Of a stretch of 42,507 bases of DNA, positions 1 through 10,904 are shown piece by piece (within the stretch, counting starts at the first letter, position 1; each line of letters begins with the position of its first letter). Source of the DNA: CAIVSN01 sp031539165 (GTDB lineage: Bacteria; Patescibacteriota; Gracilibacteria; BD1-5; UBA2023). The translations under genes were made by a program, and so were the position numbers. The DNA lies in assembly GCA_031539165.1 (NCBI GenBank), contig JAVKLK010000002.1:1-42507 (forward strand), given 5' to 3'. The notes below the pieces were generated by a model that saw nothing but the letters and a program-made list of their open reading frames with translations, was not told the origin of the DNA and ran no database searches.

Positions 1-716
1 AGCAGTCTCAGACTCAGAACGCTCCTGCTGTCGTTTCATCTTCTGAAGAAAAAGAAGAAGTCGTCACCCCAGTCGTAGCGGAGGCTCCATCTTCGGAATA
101 TTTTCCGAATCTTTCCATTCAGACGGATGTTTTGGGGGACTTTACTCCAGAAGCAAAAAAAGAAGAACTTCTTTTCGAAAGAGAATCTAGTGTGGTAACG
201 GATGCTATTGAAATTACTCCAGCAGAGAGCCTTTCTGAAGCGGAAGTAATGGATGAAGAAGCTCAAGAATTACCTCAAGAGAAGGATATTGTTGGCATAG
301 AAACTTCTTCATCAGAAGAGCGTACCGAGGCATCTCCTTTGGTGGAGCAGAAATCTGAACCTATCCCCCCATCTTCTGAGTATGTCCAAGAAGTTGCTGC
401 AGAGCTTTCCAAAGAACGAAAAGGTGGACTTATGGAGCTTTTTTCAAAGAAAAAAGTTCTTATGGTAAGTATGGGGAGCATGCTTGTTTTGGGTATTCTC
501 GGTGGATTTATGGGGGCTTCAATGTTTCATGCTCCCAAGGCATCGGTTGGAGAGAGTCAGCCCTCAGTAGTCGCACATACAGGAGCGCTTACGCAAACTT
601 GAGTGACTGCAACTGGGGCTACGGAAGATGTCTCTAGTAGCACAGGAGCTCTGGAATGAACCGGGGCCTCACTCCTTCCATCTATTCGAACTCCAAATAT
701 TCGTAAGGTTCAGTAG
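1..716 (+). CDS. Single-pass membrane protein, acidic domain, 5' partial
   Basis: The 3' part of a gene that begins before the window; the frame is open from base 3 and ends at TAG 714-716. UGA-Gly codons lie at 600-602 and 657-659. The visible part is a long, acidic, Glu/Ser/Pro-rich and probably disordered stretch, then a Lys-rich patch and one hydrophobic helix (about bases 450-530, core MGSMLVLGILGGFMGASMF), then a short Thr/Gly/Ser-rich tail. This suggests a one-helix membrane protein with the acidic region on one side. I do not recognise a family, and the N-terminus is missing. It is not clearly co-transcribed with the DedA gene, which starts 48 bases later. Confidence 0.6.
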
Positions 717-764
717 TCGAAGGATACATATTTGATTTTTTGAATTCTGCAATAAGGTGGAGGC

Positions 765-1508
765 ATGCAAAAATCAAATGCCTTTTGGATTCAGTCCGTC
801 CAGTTCTTGTTTTCACTTTTCTTTCTCGGAATTTTCTTTCTTGCTGTTTTTCGCCCAGATATTGTAGAGTCTGCGCTTCTCTCAATAGGAGAGTGGAGTC
901 GTTCCATCGGGCATTGGAATGCGGTTATTCTGTTGGCGGCAAGTTTCGTGGAATCTTTCCCCGTTATTGGAGTCATGGTGCCGGGACAACAACTGTTTCT
1001 TCTCGTGGGCTGATTTTACGGGCAGGCCTACTTTTTCATTGCTCTCTGCGCTGGTGCTGTCGGGGCAATAGGCGGGAACTGGATTGGATTTTTTATAGGT
1101 AAGCATTTTGGAGAAGCATTTTTGGAGAAATACTGATCAGTCTTTGCTCTCGGAAAGCCCGAGCAAAAAATCCTTTCTTCCCGTATTCAGAAAAATGGCC
1201 CTCTGTTTATCATTCTTGGAAAATTCCATAACTTCACACGTGCTTTTGTTCCTTTTCTTGCGGGAGCGTTTCATATGGAAAACCGTCTCTTCTGGAGATA
1301 TAATGTTATTGGATCGTGCCTTTGGGCTGGAGTAATGGTTGTTCTGGGGACCTTCTTTACTCGATATATTCATATTGTCTTGGATTGGATTTCGTGGTTT
1401 TTTCTTGGAATTCTTGTTGCTGTGGGTATATATATTGCTTGTTTCCGAAGACGAGAATTTCTCCAGTATATTCAAGAAAAGGAACAAGAATTCCATCAAC
1501 AACGATAG
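765..1508 (+). CDS. DedA/SNARE-associated family membrane protein
   Basis: A polytopic inner-membrane protein of about 247 aa with several hydrophobic segments. It carries the DedA-type signature in the form GKFHNFTRAFVPFLAG (family consensus G-R-F-x-P-x-x-R-x-x-x-P-x-x-A-G) and an upstream amphipathic VPGQ segment. Family members such as DedA, YqjA and UptA act in membrane homeostasis and lipid-carrier (undecaprenyl-phosphate) translocation. Two UGA-Gly codons (1011-1013 and one near 1134) would split the gene under the standard code. The start at 765 has a strong Shine-Dalgarno (AAGGTGGAGG), unusual in this window. The stop is 2 nt before the next gene, a lipid-carrier glycosyltransferase, which fits shared undecaprenyl-phosphate metabolism. 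Confidence 0.85.
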
Positions 1509-1510
1509 CT

Positions 1511-2665
1511 ATGTTTCAGCCATCTATTCCGCTCTACATCGCAATATTCTGCCTCTCTCTCCTTACGAGCTATCTCTTGTTTCGAGGAGCCTTTCACTTT
1601 TTTCCGAAATGGGGACTCATGGACAATCCTCGTCCGTACTGACATGCTCGCGATCCCGTGCCATTTGGCGTGGGAATCATATTTTTTCTTAACTTTGCTC
1701 TTGTATCGAGCATTCTGTGGATTTCTTGAATTGTGGAACTCAATGAAAAACTCGCCATTCTTCTCATCTTGTGAGCCGGAGTAACGCTGGTGAGCTTCAT
1801 GGATGATTTGGATACGATATTTAAATTTGATCGAACCGCTTCTTTAAAGGTTTCAGCCTCTGAGCTTGGACAAGCAAAAAAGACTCGTTTCGCTATTTCG
1901 CCTAAGGTCCGTCTTTTCTTGCAGATTCTCGTCTGACTCATCGTTTGACTTACCAGTATCAAAATTAGCTATGTTTCGAATTTGTTTGGAGGAATTATTC
2001 ACTTAGATGCGTTCTTCTTTCAAATAGGAGATTTGGAAGTTTTTCTTGTCCCAGTGATTTTTACCATATTCTGGTATGTCCTTGTCTTTAATAGTATTAA
2101 CTGGAGTGATGGAGTCCCTGGGCTCACCGTCTGACTCGTTACCATCACCCTCATTATAATTGCAATTTCCACGGTTCGATTTTATATTGTTGATGAAACT
2201 CCAGCCCTTCGGCAGAATTCTATTTTTGTATTTTGAATACTGGCGGTACTCATACCATCTCTGTTTGTGGCGTGGAAGTATAATCTTGCCCCTAAAATGC
2301 TCATCGGGGATAGTGGTACGGTTTTTCTTGCATTCATGATAGCTTCTCTTGCTATCTTGGTTGGATGAAAGGTTGCCACTGTTGCAACAGCTCTTGGAGT
2401 GTATCTTGTTGATGCAATGTATGTCATAGTTGCTCGTATTATCACCTGACAAAATCCCCTAAAGTGAGATCGAATTCACCACTTACACTATAGACTCAAA
2501 GCTATTGGTATGACAGACTCCTTTATTCGGAGGCTGGTGTACTTTGTTGCCCTCTTTTTCTGAATATCGGCGGTACTTCTGGATAAGACAGGAAAAATAT
2601 TCTTGTTCATTGCGCTTATCTTTTTCATCGTGTTTATTACAAAAATTCTTTCCCTGAAAAAATAA
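1511..2665 (+). CDS. WecA/TagO/MraY-type phosphosugar-1-phosphate transferase
   Basis: About 384 aa and strongly hydrophobic throughout (roughly ten helices). It carries the hallmarks of the polyprenyl-phosphate N-acetylhexosamine-1-phosphate transferase family: DNPRP..HARDPVPFGVG near the N-terminus (consensus D-x-P-x-x-R-x-x-H), the Mg-binding FMDDLD, LVFNSINWSDGVPGLT (consensus N-x-x-N-x-x-DG), GDSGTVFLAF, and a late DRIHHLHYRL (consensus H-x-HH-x-L). These enzymes transfer a sugar phosphate from UDP-sugar to undecaprenyl phosphate on the cytoplasmic face. The HHLHYRL form fits WecA/TagO better than MraY. It has many UGA-Gly codons (for example 1640-1642). The TAA stop overlaps the ATG of the next gene. 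Confidence 0.85.
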
Positions 2666-3345
2666 TGAAAAGAGGCTTTACGCTCGTGGAACTTCTGGTG
2701 GCAGTGAGCGTGCTTGCTTTACTTGGTGTTTTCAGCGTTTGAACCTTCGAGCGCCTCGCAAATACAACTCAGTCTCAGGCATCAGTTCAGATGATAGATG
2801 CGGAGTTGAGAACGTTGAATCGAAAAGTACAACAAGGAGAAATTTCAGGGTACGAGTGGTATATTTCGCCTTGAGATCAGGGGGTGCTTTCAAACCTCAA
2901 TAGCTATCGAGTAACTGTCCCTATTCGAGTAGGATCGTTTAACTGGAAAACTCTTTCTGGATCCCTCATATTCACCGGAGCCGCGCTTCCTGGATATCAA
3001 CTCTATAGGGATGAAACATTGCAAGCAACGGTACTTTCGAGCTCTCTTACTGGAATTGTTTTTCAACTCCCTGAGGCTGCTCATATCTCATACTCGATTC
3101 AGTGATTTGATGGAGAAAAGCAGCTCAATACGTATCGGTTCCTCCCATTAAATGCTTCGGGAACCCTTGATCACTTGCGTACGACTATTACATTTAGCGG
3201 AAGTACTGCAACGGGGGTGGTTCTTGCAAATATTCGATGACAAACTTCCCTTCGAGACAGTCAGAATAATTCGCTGAACTCTCTTGATATTTTGCTTAAT
3301 TCATGAGATCGTCAGTCTCTCTATACTCTTTTCCCATGAAAATAG
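2665..3345 (+). CDS. Type IV prepilin-like protein (N-methylation motif)
   Basis: About 226 aa. It begins MKRGFTLVELLVAVSVLALL, a short basic leader followed by the type III signal G^FTLVEL with Glu at +5 of the mature protein and a hydrophobic helix. This is the substrate signature of prepilin peptidase PilD. The remainder looks like a beta-rich pseudopilin body (alternating Ser/Thr/Val with aromatics) without an obvious disulfide loop. It probably belongs to a type IV pilus or pseudopilus; a pilT gene occurs at 35988. The start overlaps the upstream stop (TAATG). Several UGA codons read as Gly, including one in the helix (LGVFSVGTF). Major versus minor pilin cannot be decided. Confidence 0.8.
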
Positions 3346-4262
3346 GTTTTTTTTGAACTCCTGAATTGGCCGCAAGTGTTTTGCGAGACTTTTTGGCCGC
3401 AAGTGATATGGAAGTTTCTTATGTGGTTACTCAGCCAGATAGGCCGGTTGGAAGGCATGCCACCATTACTCCAAGTCCGGTTGCTCAAGTAGCGACCCAA
3501 GCGTGAATCCCGATCTTTCGCCCGGATCGTGTTACGGGGAATTCAGAGCTCCTTCAGGCTCTTTCTGAGTATGAAGTGGACTATATGGTCATTGTCGCAT
3601 ATGGAAATATTCTTCCGCAGAGCATTTTGGATCTCCCGAGATTTTTGCCAATTAATATTCATGGTTCATTGCTTCCTCGGCATCGAGGAGCTTCCCCTAT
3701 TCAAACGGCTTTGTTGGAGGGCGATACAGAGACAGGAATAACCATTATGAAGATGGTGCGAGAAATGGATGCGGGAGATATACTTTCTACATACACGATT
3801 CCTCTTTCTCCAGATGAGACAAGCGGAAGCTTATTTGAGAAATTTGCTGTGCACTCTGGTCCTGTTGTTCTTGAGGCAATTCGTTCCTATGCCAAAGGAT
3901 ATATCTGCTTACTCCCTCAGAATCATGCTGATGCAACTTTTACCAAGAAGCTTGAGAAATCAGATGGTGAGATGGTTTGGGCTGGATATTCTTCAAAACA
4001 ACTGTATCACCGATGGCAGGCATGCACTCCATGGCCTTGAGTATGGACTTTGTATCAAGGCAAGCGCTGTAAAATACTGACTTGTTCCGATGCTTCTTCT
4101 CTCCAAAGCGTCCATGCTCCGGGGACAATTTTTTCTGGAGATTCGGGGCTCTTTGTTGCTTGTAAAACAGGCTCTATTCTCCTTGGAGATGTTGTCATTG
4201 AATGAAAGTCTCCCCAGCAAGCCTCAAAATATCTCATACCATGAGTTATTCTAGGGGCATAG
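3336..4262 (+). CDS. fmt: Methionyl-tRNA formyltransferase
   Basis: A 308-aa protein, normal length for Fmt. It starts MKIGFFGTPELAASVL (Rossmann formyltransferase fold). It has QPDRPVGR, the active-site region with Asn-Ile-His (INIHGSLLPRHRGASPIQ, consensus HGSLLPRxRGAAP), GDTETGITIM and MDAGDIL, followed by the C-terminal OB-like domain with FTKKLEKSDG. It formylates Met-tRNAfMet from 10-formyl-THF in the cytoplasm. The reading frame overlaps the end of the prepilin gene by 10 nt. In-frame UGA reads as Gly (for example FFGTPE near the N-terminus, where family members have Gly). The TAG stop is at 4260-4262. Confidence 0.93.
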
Positions 4263-4266
4263 TGAG

Positions 4267-4294
4267 TTGTGCTTTTCCCTCTTCTTTTTATACT
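4267..4294 (+). promoter_or_regulatory. Promoter, -35 TTGTGC / -10 TATACT, near-leaderless
   Basis: TTGTGC at 4267-4272 and TATACT at 4289-4294 with a 16-nt spacer. The -10 ends 7 nt before the ATG at 4302, so transcription should start at or within a base or two of the start codon. Confidence 0.55.
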
Positions 4295-4301
4295 TTGAAT
4301 T

Positions 4302-5069
4302 ATGTGGAACATTGCGGTAAATACATTTCGAGAGCTTTTTAGGAATAAGATTCTCAGCATCATTCTATTTTTTGCGTGTGCCTTGATTGCCTTTTCCGAA
4401 ATTCTTGCTGGGCTCTCTCTCGGTCAGTCACTTAGAATTATTCTGGATTTTTGACTTGCCATGGTTGAGATAGGGGGCCTCATTGCTGTAGTATTTGTGG
4501 GGGGGCAAATCGTATTTCGAGAGATAGAAGGGAAGACCATCTACCTCATTCTCTCTAAGCCAATACCACGCCGAAGTTTTATCGTGGGGAAATTTCTTGG
4601 CTTCGGAGCGATTCTCTTGCTCATCGTTGCCATTCAGTCTGTCATTCTATTCTGACTGCTTTGGTTAGGGGGTGCTTCACTCGGTCCAGTATTTGGGGTG
4701 GCAATAGGGGCTATTGCCATGAAGCTTCTCTCCGTTTTTGCGATTATTCTCTTTTTTTCTACATTTACTTCCCCACTACTGTCTATCTTGTTCACGCTCG
4801 GGATATATGTATCCGCTCATTCTGTAAGTGCTGTTTTGGACATGGCTCTTCGACTCAAGGAGCAAAGTATGATATATGCTGCAAAGGGCGCACTCGCTAT
4901 TCTTCCGCCCTTTGAAGCGCTTAATGTTGCAAAAAATACGATTGGTACACCCATATCTATTCCTCTCTCGCAATTTGCCTGGCAATTTGTTGGAGCAGGC
5001 CTCTATCTTTGCCTTGTTCTTATTGCTACTATTTTGATTTTTGAGCGTAAGAAATTTGAAAATGCGTAA
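4302..5069 (+). CDS. ABC-2 type transporter permease
   Basis: A 255-aa membrane protein with about six hydrophobic helices. Its opening MWNIAVNTFRELFRNKIL is typical of ABC-2 permeases (cytoplasmic N-terminal amphipathic helix, then the first transmembrane segment). It also shows the conserved REIEGKTIYLILSKPIPRRSF segment (family consensus E.e.gT...lLskPvsR..fvlgKflG). The substrate is unknown, and no ATPase partner gene is next to it in the window. The gene is preceded by its own near-leaderless promoter and overlaps prmC by 8 nt. UGA-Gly occurs at least twice (for example just before the MVEIGG segment, and around 4653-4655). Confidence 0.8.
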
Positions 5070-5709
5070 CGAAATGCTCCCAACCCTTACGTTTCTTGGT
5101 TCAAGCATCTCATATACACAGAATGTTTTGACTCCGAGACTGGAGACAGAGGCTCTTGTTTTGGGTGTTATTCGTCGAATTCAGGGAAAACCACTTGATG
5201 CCATGCTGGATGTTGGCACTGGATCGGGAGCTATCGCTATTTCTTTGAAACGAATGTTTCCCTATATACCTTGCTTCGCCACAGATATTTCGGAGTTGGC
5301 TCTTCAAATGGCACAGCAAAATGCACAGCAAAATGGAGTGGATATTCGATTTGAGAAAGGAGATTTACTTGAGCCAGTTCAATCGGTAATTTCGGGGGCA
5401 CGAACCTGTTGTATTGCGAATCTTCCGTATATCCCATTGACCGCATCTCTCCCGCAAGATGTCCGAGAAGAAGACCCGGAGATTGCTCTTTATGGATGAG
5501 AGACCTGATTTGAAAAGATAGCAGCACTCATGACTCAGGCTGCCAGTCTTCCTTCGGGTTCTATCTTCTGGCTTTGACTTGAGTTTTGAGAGGGGCAAGA
5601 TGTACTTGTTTGATCGCTTGCCAAGGAGCAGGCAGTTCCCTGTGAATTTTGGAAAGATTACTCAGGGATTCAGCGATTTGCATTGATACAATATGGATCT
5701 CTTTCATAA
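5062..5709 (+). CDS. prmC: Release factor glutamine methyltransferase PrmC-like
   Basis: A 215-aa class I SAM methyltransferase. The SAM motif is MLDVGTGSGAIAISL, motif II contains FATDIS, and the catalytic motif is NLPYIP (canonical form NPPY). It then has EEDPEIALYGGETGFE, the substrate-loop signature of HemK/PrmC. The family methylates Gln of the GGQ motif of release factors. At 215 aa it lacks the usual N-terminal helical domain of about 80 aa; only a short RLETEAL remnant precedes the SAM motif. In code-25 organisms only RF1 is expected as its target. Six or so UGA-Gly codons cluster in the last third, including the second Gly of the conserved YGG-E-TG signature. Confidence 0.85.
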
Positions 5710-5959
5710 ACTTCCCGAGTTCGCCCAGTCGGCACTAGTAACTCAGCGTATCCGAGCCTTCTTTGAGGAGAAGGGGCAGGGTGCTCTTTCTCTTTCCATA
5801 GTTCGCGTTATCCTCAGGAAACAAACGTGCACTATTGTTCTTTCTCAGGCGGTTGCCCGTACAGAGATGCGTCTTCATATAGAGTCAATTCAAAAGCTTT
5901 TATGAGATATTCACCCGGACCATTCTTACACTATCCGCATCACTCTATGAAACAAGTAG
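5693..5959 (+). CDS. Small DUF721/DciA-like protein
   Basis: 88 aa, starting inside the 3' end of prmC and ending inside the next gene, so translationally coupled. The pattern of a helical N-terminus, a short beta pair (CTIVLSQAVARTEMRLHIES) and an ending of the type DIHPDHSYTIRITL resembles the compact DUF721/DciA proteins often found as small ORFs in CPR genomes. In other bacteria DciA loads the replicative helicase. The assignment is based on overall pattern only. UGA-Gly codons are at 5903-5905 and 5948-5950. Confidence 0.55.
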
Positions 5960-6948
5960 CAGGAATTCTCGCCATTGTTCTGGTATTGGCTTGATGTTCA
6001 GATACCTATACTCAGTATCATGAGGCAAAAACAAGTTCACAGAGTCTTCAGAATAGTGGAGACATTCCTTCCATTGATCATGAGGTGCTTGTGAGTCCTG
6101 ATGATCGACTCAATTGAGAGATTGTCCGGAAAATTCGAGATGCCGATACTCGAGTGTGGCTTAATGTGTACATTCTTACCCATGCCTCCATCATACAGGC
6201 CCTGATTGATGCACGGAATCGAGGGGTAGATGTGCGCGTTCTCCTCGAGCGTTCCGTATTTCAATATCCTCGAGTGAATAATCCCGCCTATGAAAGGCTT
6301 ACGAAAGAAGGTATTTCTGTCACATGAGCGAGCGAGAAGGACTTTAATTTCAATCATGCCAAATATCTCCTCATTGATCAGTCTTTTGTACTAGGAACGG
6401 GGAATATGACGAAATCTTCTTTGGAGAAGAATCGTGAATTTTTTATTGTTTCTGAAGACAAAGAGACGGTCGCTTTTTTGGAAAAACTCTTCGAGGCTGA
6501 TGTAAAGCGTATTCCCTACAAAGAGGGTCGACCATGAATTCTTCTTTCCCCTCTGGATTCTCGAGAAAAAGTGACGCAACTTATACAAGATGCGAAGCGG
6601 TCTATTCGTTTCTTTTCAGCCTCTCTTTCTGATTCTGAGATTTTGAATTTATTAGAACAAAAAGCAAGATGAGGAGTTACCGTTGATATATGTCTTACTG
6701 AGGCAAAAAACTCAGAACGCACCCGTCTTATAGAACGATTTACGCCTCTTTGAATTTTTGTTAAACAAGCAAAGAAGCCATATGTCCATGCAAAATCTCT
6801 CCTTATAGATGACTCTATTCTCCTGATTTGAAGCATGAACTTTACCCAGAACTCTATTGATAACAATCGGGAAGTAGGTCTTATCCTCAATAATTCTGCC
6901 TTTCTTCCAGAATATCGTCAAATCGTCTCTCGTGATTGCTCGGGATAA
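5947..6948 (+). CDS. Phospholipase D-like lipoprotein with two HKD motifs
   Basis: 333 aa. The N-terminus MKQVAGILAIVLVLAGCSD is a lipoprotein signal with lipobox L-A-G-C. Two PLD half-domains follow. The first HKD motif is NHAKYLLID with the downstream GTGNMT and KNREF; the second is VHAKSLLIDDS with GSMNFT and NNREVG. The paired H-x-K-x4-D motifs form one active site through a phospho-histidine intermediate. The enzyme could be a phospholipase/transphosphatidylase or a nuclease. Surface anchoring makes nucleic-acid or host-lipid scavenging conceivable, but the substrate cannot be read from the sequence. UGA-Gly is frequent, including one in the lipobox (LAGC), the GSMNFT motif and a position in the loop before NHAK. 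Confidence 0.85.
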
Positions 6949-6955
6949 GCTCACT

Positions 6956-6983
6956 TTGTTCTCTAGATACTTCATGGTATACT
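6956..6983 (+). promoter_or_regulatory. Promoter with extended -10 (TGGTATACT)
   Basis: TTGTTC at 6956-6961, a 16-nt spacer, then TATACT at 6978-6983 preceded by TG (extended -10). The -10 ends 9 nt before the ATG at 6993, so the 5' leader is at most about 3 nt. Confidence 0.55.
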
Positions 6984-6992
6984 AGCATCTAT

Positions 6993-9635
6993 ATGAAATC
7001 ATTTTTCCTCGTTTTCGGTGTTATCTTCCTTTCAGGAGCGATTGTTTTTATTTGAATATCTCATGGGTCTGTTACTCCAACCGTGGACTCGATAAGTGAA
7101 CAAATTTTCCCGAAGAGCGAAACATATGCAATCTCCTCGGGTATTTTAACCCCAGTTAGTGAGAGCGCTGAGACTTTGGGACTTCCTCTTCGCGAAGGGG
7201 ATATCATTCTTTATGCGAAGCTTTCTGATGCTCCAAAAGTAAAAGACCGTTCTGGCATACAGGAAATATCTCTGGGAAAGGGTATCTATATTCTGGGACT
7301 CAGTGATGTATTTCATGAGTATCGTGTAGTTTCAGATTCTTTCTCCATTCAACATCTCTCTAATGGGGTGTATTTTGTTGACACGCGTTCCGAGGAGTTC
7401 AGGCTTTTTTCGCTTACAGCGCTTCTTCGAGTGACTCTCGGGTCAATTGGCAAGCCGGTGACAGATTTGAATATATTCCCATCGGGAATTCTCAGCTACA
7501 ATCCAGCTGAACTGAATGATAATTTAAACCGTGCAGATGCATTCCGAGTTGGACAACTCACCCAGTTCACCCTCTGAGATGTTCGTTCTGAGCAGGATAT
7601 CCAGAAAGTATTTGGTGCTCAGTTTCAGATTCCGAATAGTCTCTATCTTGAGTACGTTCGTTTTGCTACACGCAGACAGGAAGAGGTTCAAAAATTATAC
7701 GGACTTTTTCGTGGAACTTCAGATGGAAACCTTTCTCTCTTAGAGGAATATGGGCTATTTTTTGTAAATCCGGAGAAGAAAAAAATACTTCTGCAAAACT
7801 CTCTCTTATCTCTTTTGCAAAGGGCGCTTCTTATAGATAGCGGAGCCTGTGATTCTCTTTGCCAGAAGAAGGGAATTCCTGCTTCTCAAATTCCAGCAAA
7901 GATATCCGAACGGATTCGTCAGCTTGAGGAGATGAATCCATCTCATGCAGATCAGGCGAGACTTATGGTTCGCAAATACCTCTCCGTTGCTTCTATTGCT
8001 CGCACGGAGCATTCTCAAGAGTACTATTCTCAAGGAGGAAGTATGGTAGTGCGGGTGTACCAAGGTGTTTTTGGAGATAAGACTATCACATCAAAAGCGG
8101 CATACCGACTCTTAACAGAGATGCATACCCAGTATTTTTTTGGACAACTTGATCGTCAGTCTCTTGAGAAAAATCTTACAAATTATGTAACATTTCTTGT
8201 TCAGTCAAAGGCCATGGGGGAGGGTGAATTTCTGGGTTTCACGTACTTTCTTAAGGAGTTCCTTGCTTCGGGAAATAATTCTGATGAGATACCATTAAAA
8301 CTCTTTGCGCAAATCATTGCCATTGCCCAGAATTACACCGCTACTCTGAAGAATGAAAAAGATCAATTCTCTATTCTTGGAGTCTTTTTCTATACATTTA
8401 CCTCTATTGCAAATCGAACGGAGAATGGATTGAGAAATGCCTTTTTTGATGGTAGTCTCGAAAACCTCACACTCAAGTCTCAGTATCTCTCAGGGGAGGA
8501 TACCCCCAAAATTCCTCCTGGGGTACTTGATGCGCTTACATTCTTGTTGGATACAAACTCACGGTTCATGACGCAGTACAAATCTTTGTACTATGCAAAT
8601 CTTGGCGAGGCACAATGAGACTCGGTTGACAGCTATATACGAGCAGAGTCTGCTTTCGGAGGAGTATCCAAAATTCTTGCCATATTTACGGGATATGCAG
8701 AATACCGAACTCAAGTTACCCTGGGTCAATGAAGCAGAAATGCTACGGGTCTTGTAGTTCAGGATACAATTCTTTCTCTTGATTCACTCAGAAGCTATCT
8801 TTCTGGATTTAACGGAGTCGACGGATCGAGTATAGTTGTTTCAAATCCATTTGAACAGGATGGGTTTTATGAAGTAAGTGCAAATATCTATGGAAGAACA
8901 TTCCGTTTTCGTCTGATTCCGCGCGGGCATACTCTTCAGAATATTATTTACACGGATTTAGATGGACAAGAGAAGCGAGAGTACGAGAAGATTAGTGTGA
9001 GTCTCGATGAGAGGGATGCCTATCTTCGAGAACGAGGTTCCGGTGTTCAATCTGCAGAACAAAGAGCTCGATACGATATAAAAAACTTCTTTAAATTTAC
9101 ATTCTTTCCTGATTCGCAAGGAAGCACCTCTCCGACTCCGATTGATACTGGAGTGGTGGAGCAGGGGGTGTTGAGCCCAACAATGCAGGTATGGGCTCAA
9201 CAGGAGCTTATAGAAAAAGACTTTGCTATCGTTGCGGATATATTTCCAATTTCTATTAAAAACATTGCGGTTCAAGTACAAGGGGGCGCCTATGATATTG
9301 CTCTTTCTGGGGTTGTGTCTCGGATTTCTTCTCCAGGAAGATCCTTCAAAATAGAGTCGAAGTCCCAGTATATTTTTCAGGATACAGTTCATGCATTTCA
9401 GAACTGGTCTTTCCGAGTTCGTACTGAAGAAGGTTCTGGGTATGAGTTTGAAGGGCAGGAAGTGAGAATTCTTCCAGAGCGTATTGATACAAAGGACGAA
9501 TTCCGCCAGAGATATCTCTCTGTATGACCACTCTTAGAAAGAGCACTTCGATACTATTCTCCGGGGACTACAGGAATAACCCTTGATTTAACGGATAACT
9601 CCGTAATAATCTCGGGTACTCGTTATTCTCAATAG
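6993..9635 (+). CDS. Large membrane-anchored/exported protein, unknown function (880 aa)
   Basis: The N-terminal MKSFFLVFGVIFLSGAIVFIG is a single signal-anchor helix followed by a long hydrophilic, probably extracytoplasmic, mixed alpha/beta region. I recognise no catalytic motif. The middle (about residues 275-540) is helix-rich and contains an ACDSLCQK cysteine pair. The C-terminal part has alternating beta-like segments with Ser/Thr. There are few UGA codons for its length (I count five, at 7575, 8616, 8730 and 9525 plus one in the signal helix). It is expressed from its own promoter. The most likely role is an envelope structural or adhesion protein, but this is inference. Confidence 0.75.
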
Positions 9636-9640
9636 TTTTT

Positions 9641-9742
9641 ATGAAAGACACAACTAAAAAAGTGGTAGTAATTCTTATCGTTGTAATTCTCGTGGCTTCG
9701 GTTATTCTTCCGTTCCTTCCGATGTTTCAGCCTCAGGTGTAA
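9641..9742 (+). CDS. Putative 33-aa single-helix membrane peptide
   Basis: The ATG lies 5 nt after the preceding stop. The product is MKDTTKKVVVILIVVILVAS followed by VILPFLPMFQPQV: a lysine-rich start and one strongly hydrophobic helix. The last 41 nt overlap the 3' end of the convergent zinc-ribbon gene. There is no Shine-Dalgarno. It is plausible as a small membrane peptide co-transcribed with the 880-aa protein, but could be a chance ORF. Confidence 0.4.
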   Translation: MKDTTKKVVVILIVVILVASVILPFLPMFQPQV

Positions 9743-10253
9743 CTTTTTTCTTTGAGACTTTTCTCGGGGAAGAGCTTTTCTCTCCAAGTGATTTCCCGCA
9801 GTGCATACAGTACTTCCATCCTACTACAAGGGGCTTTCAGCATGCTTCACAATGAAGTCCTTGTGCATGCCCACAAGAGCTACAGTATTTTGCATCATGA
9901 GGGAGCTCTTCTTGGCAGTTCTTACAATGATGAGAACTCATTGACTCTTCTAGGCTCTCAAGAGAGGTCTCCTCGTAATATTGTTCAAAGAGGGTAGTCC
10001 TTGGTCGTATAAGAAGGTAGAGAGGGAGCCCAAATACGGGTGTCAGAACAATAATAAGAAGAATGGAAAACACTTGCACAAAAATACTCGTAGATCGAGT
10101 GGTTATATCTTTGATAACCCAGATTGCACAGGCAAGCCAGATGATAAGAAGGTATCCGAGGATAATTTGAAGAATCAAATCGAGAGATATGAGCGACTCC
10201 AGACTTGATAGATCTGAGAATCCCTGCGTGAGAGAGGTGAAAATGTTCTGCAT
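9702..10253 (-). CDS. Membrane protein with C-terminal double zinc ribbon
   Basis: 183 aa. Two hydrophobic segments (around LILQIILGYLLIIWLACAIW and FSILLIIVLTPVFGLPLYLL) are followed by two zinc ribbons, CKNCQEELPHDAKYCSSCG and CEACGKPLVVGWKYCMHCG (each CxxC...CxxC), and a charged Lys/Glu/Ser tail. A UGA-Gly at 9837-9839 joins the second ribbon. The protein probably sits in the membrane with the ribbons in the cytoplasm. It lies 3 nt after trmD at the end of the frr-mfd-holA-FKBP-trmD operon. Its function is unknown. Its 3' end overlaps the small convergent ORF at 9641-9742. Confidence 0.75.
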
Positions 10254-10256
10254 AGG

Positions 10257-10904
10257 CTAGTGAATATTGTCTTTTTTCCACTCCTCTATGAGGCGATGGT
10301 TTCCAGAGAGAAGAGCGGGAGGAACATTCCGTTCCCTCCATTTTTCTGGACGAGTATAGTGAGGATATTCTTTTTTTCCATGAAGTCCGACGCTGAATGA
10401 TTCCTCTCGGAGGGATTCATCTGAGAGGAGTCCAGGAATGAGTCGTGTCACCCCATCAATAATCACCGCAGCAGCAAGTTCTCCTCCAGTAATTACATAG
10501 GGGCCTAGGGCAACCTTTTGTATTGAGTACTCTTCAAAGAGTCGTTCATCAATCCCCTCGTAATGGCCACAGAGTATTCAAATGGTGTGTTTGACAGAGA
10601 GCTCTCAGAGAGTGTTTTGACAGAGCGGTTCTCCCCTTGGATCTGGAGCGATCCATTCAATCGGCCCTCCATTCTTTGAAATGCAGTCGTCCATCGCCCG
10701 AGCACAAGGTTCGGGAGCAAGAATGGTCCCAGCAAATCATCCATAAGGACGATCGTCAGCTCTTCGGGTTGCCTTCACGCTAAAATCCGCGATGTTGCAG
10801 ATATGAAGCTCGAGCAATCACTGTTGCTGAGCTTTCTGCATAATGCTTGTCTCAAAATAACTTTCCAGGGCTCTTGGAAAGAGTGTGAGCAAGAATACCT
10901 TCAT
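10257..10904 (-). CDS. trmD: tRNA (guanine37-N1)-methyltransferase
   Basis: A 215-aa SPOUT methyltransferase. It starts MKVFLLTLFPRALESYFETS. It has the DDRPYGGFAG...APEP motif (consensus DDxPYGGGxGMVL.PEP), GILCGHYEGIDER, GPYVITGGELAAAVIIDG, then RLIPGLL and ESF...YPHYTRP and LLSGNH. These form the knotted SAM-binding site. It modifies G37 in tRNAs reading CUN, CCN and CGG, preventing +1 frameshifting. UGA encodes Gly at several points, including the conserved PYGGFAG region. The start overlaps the FKBP stop (TAATG). Typical length is 230-250 aa, so this version is compact. Confidence 0.93.
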
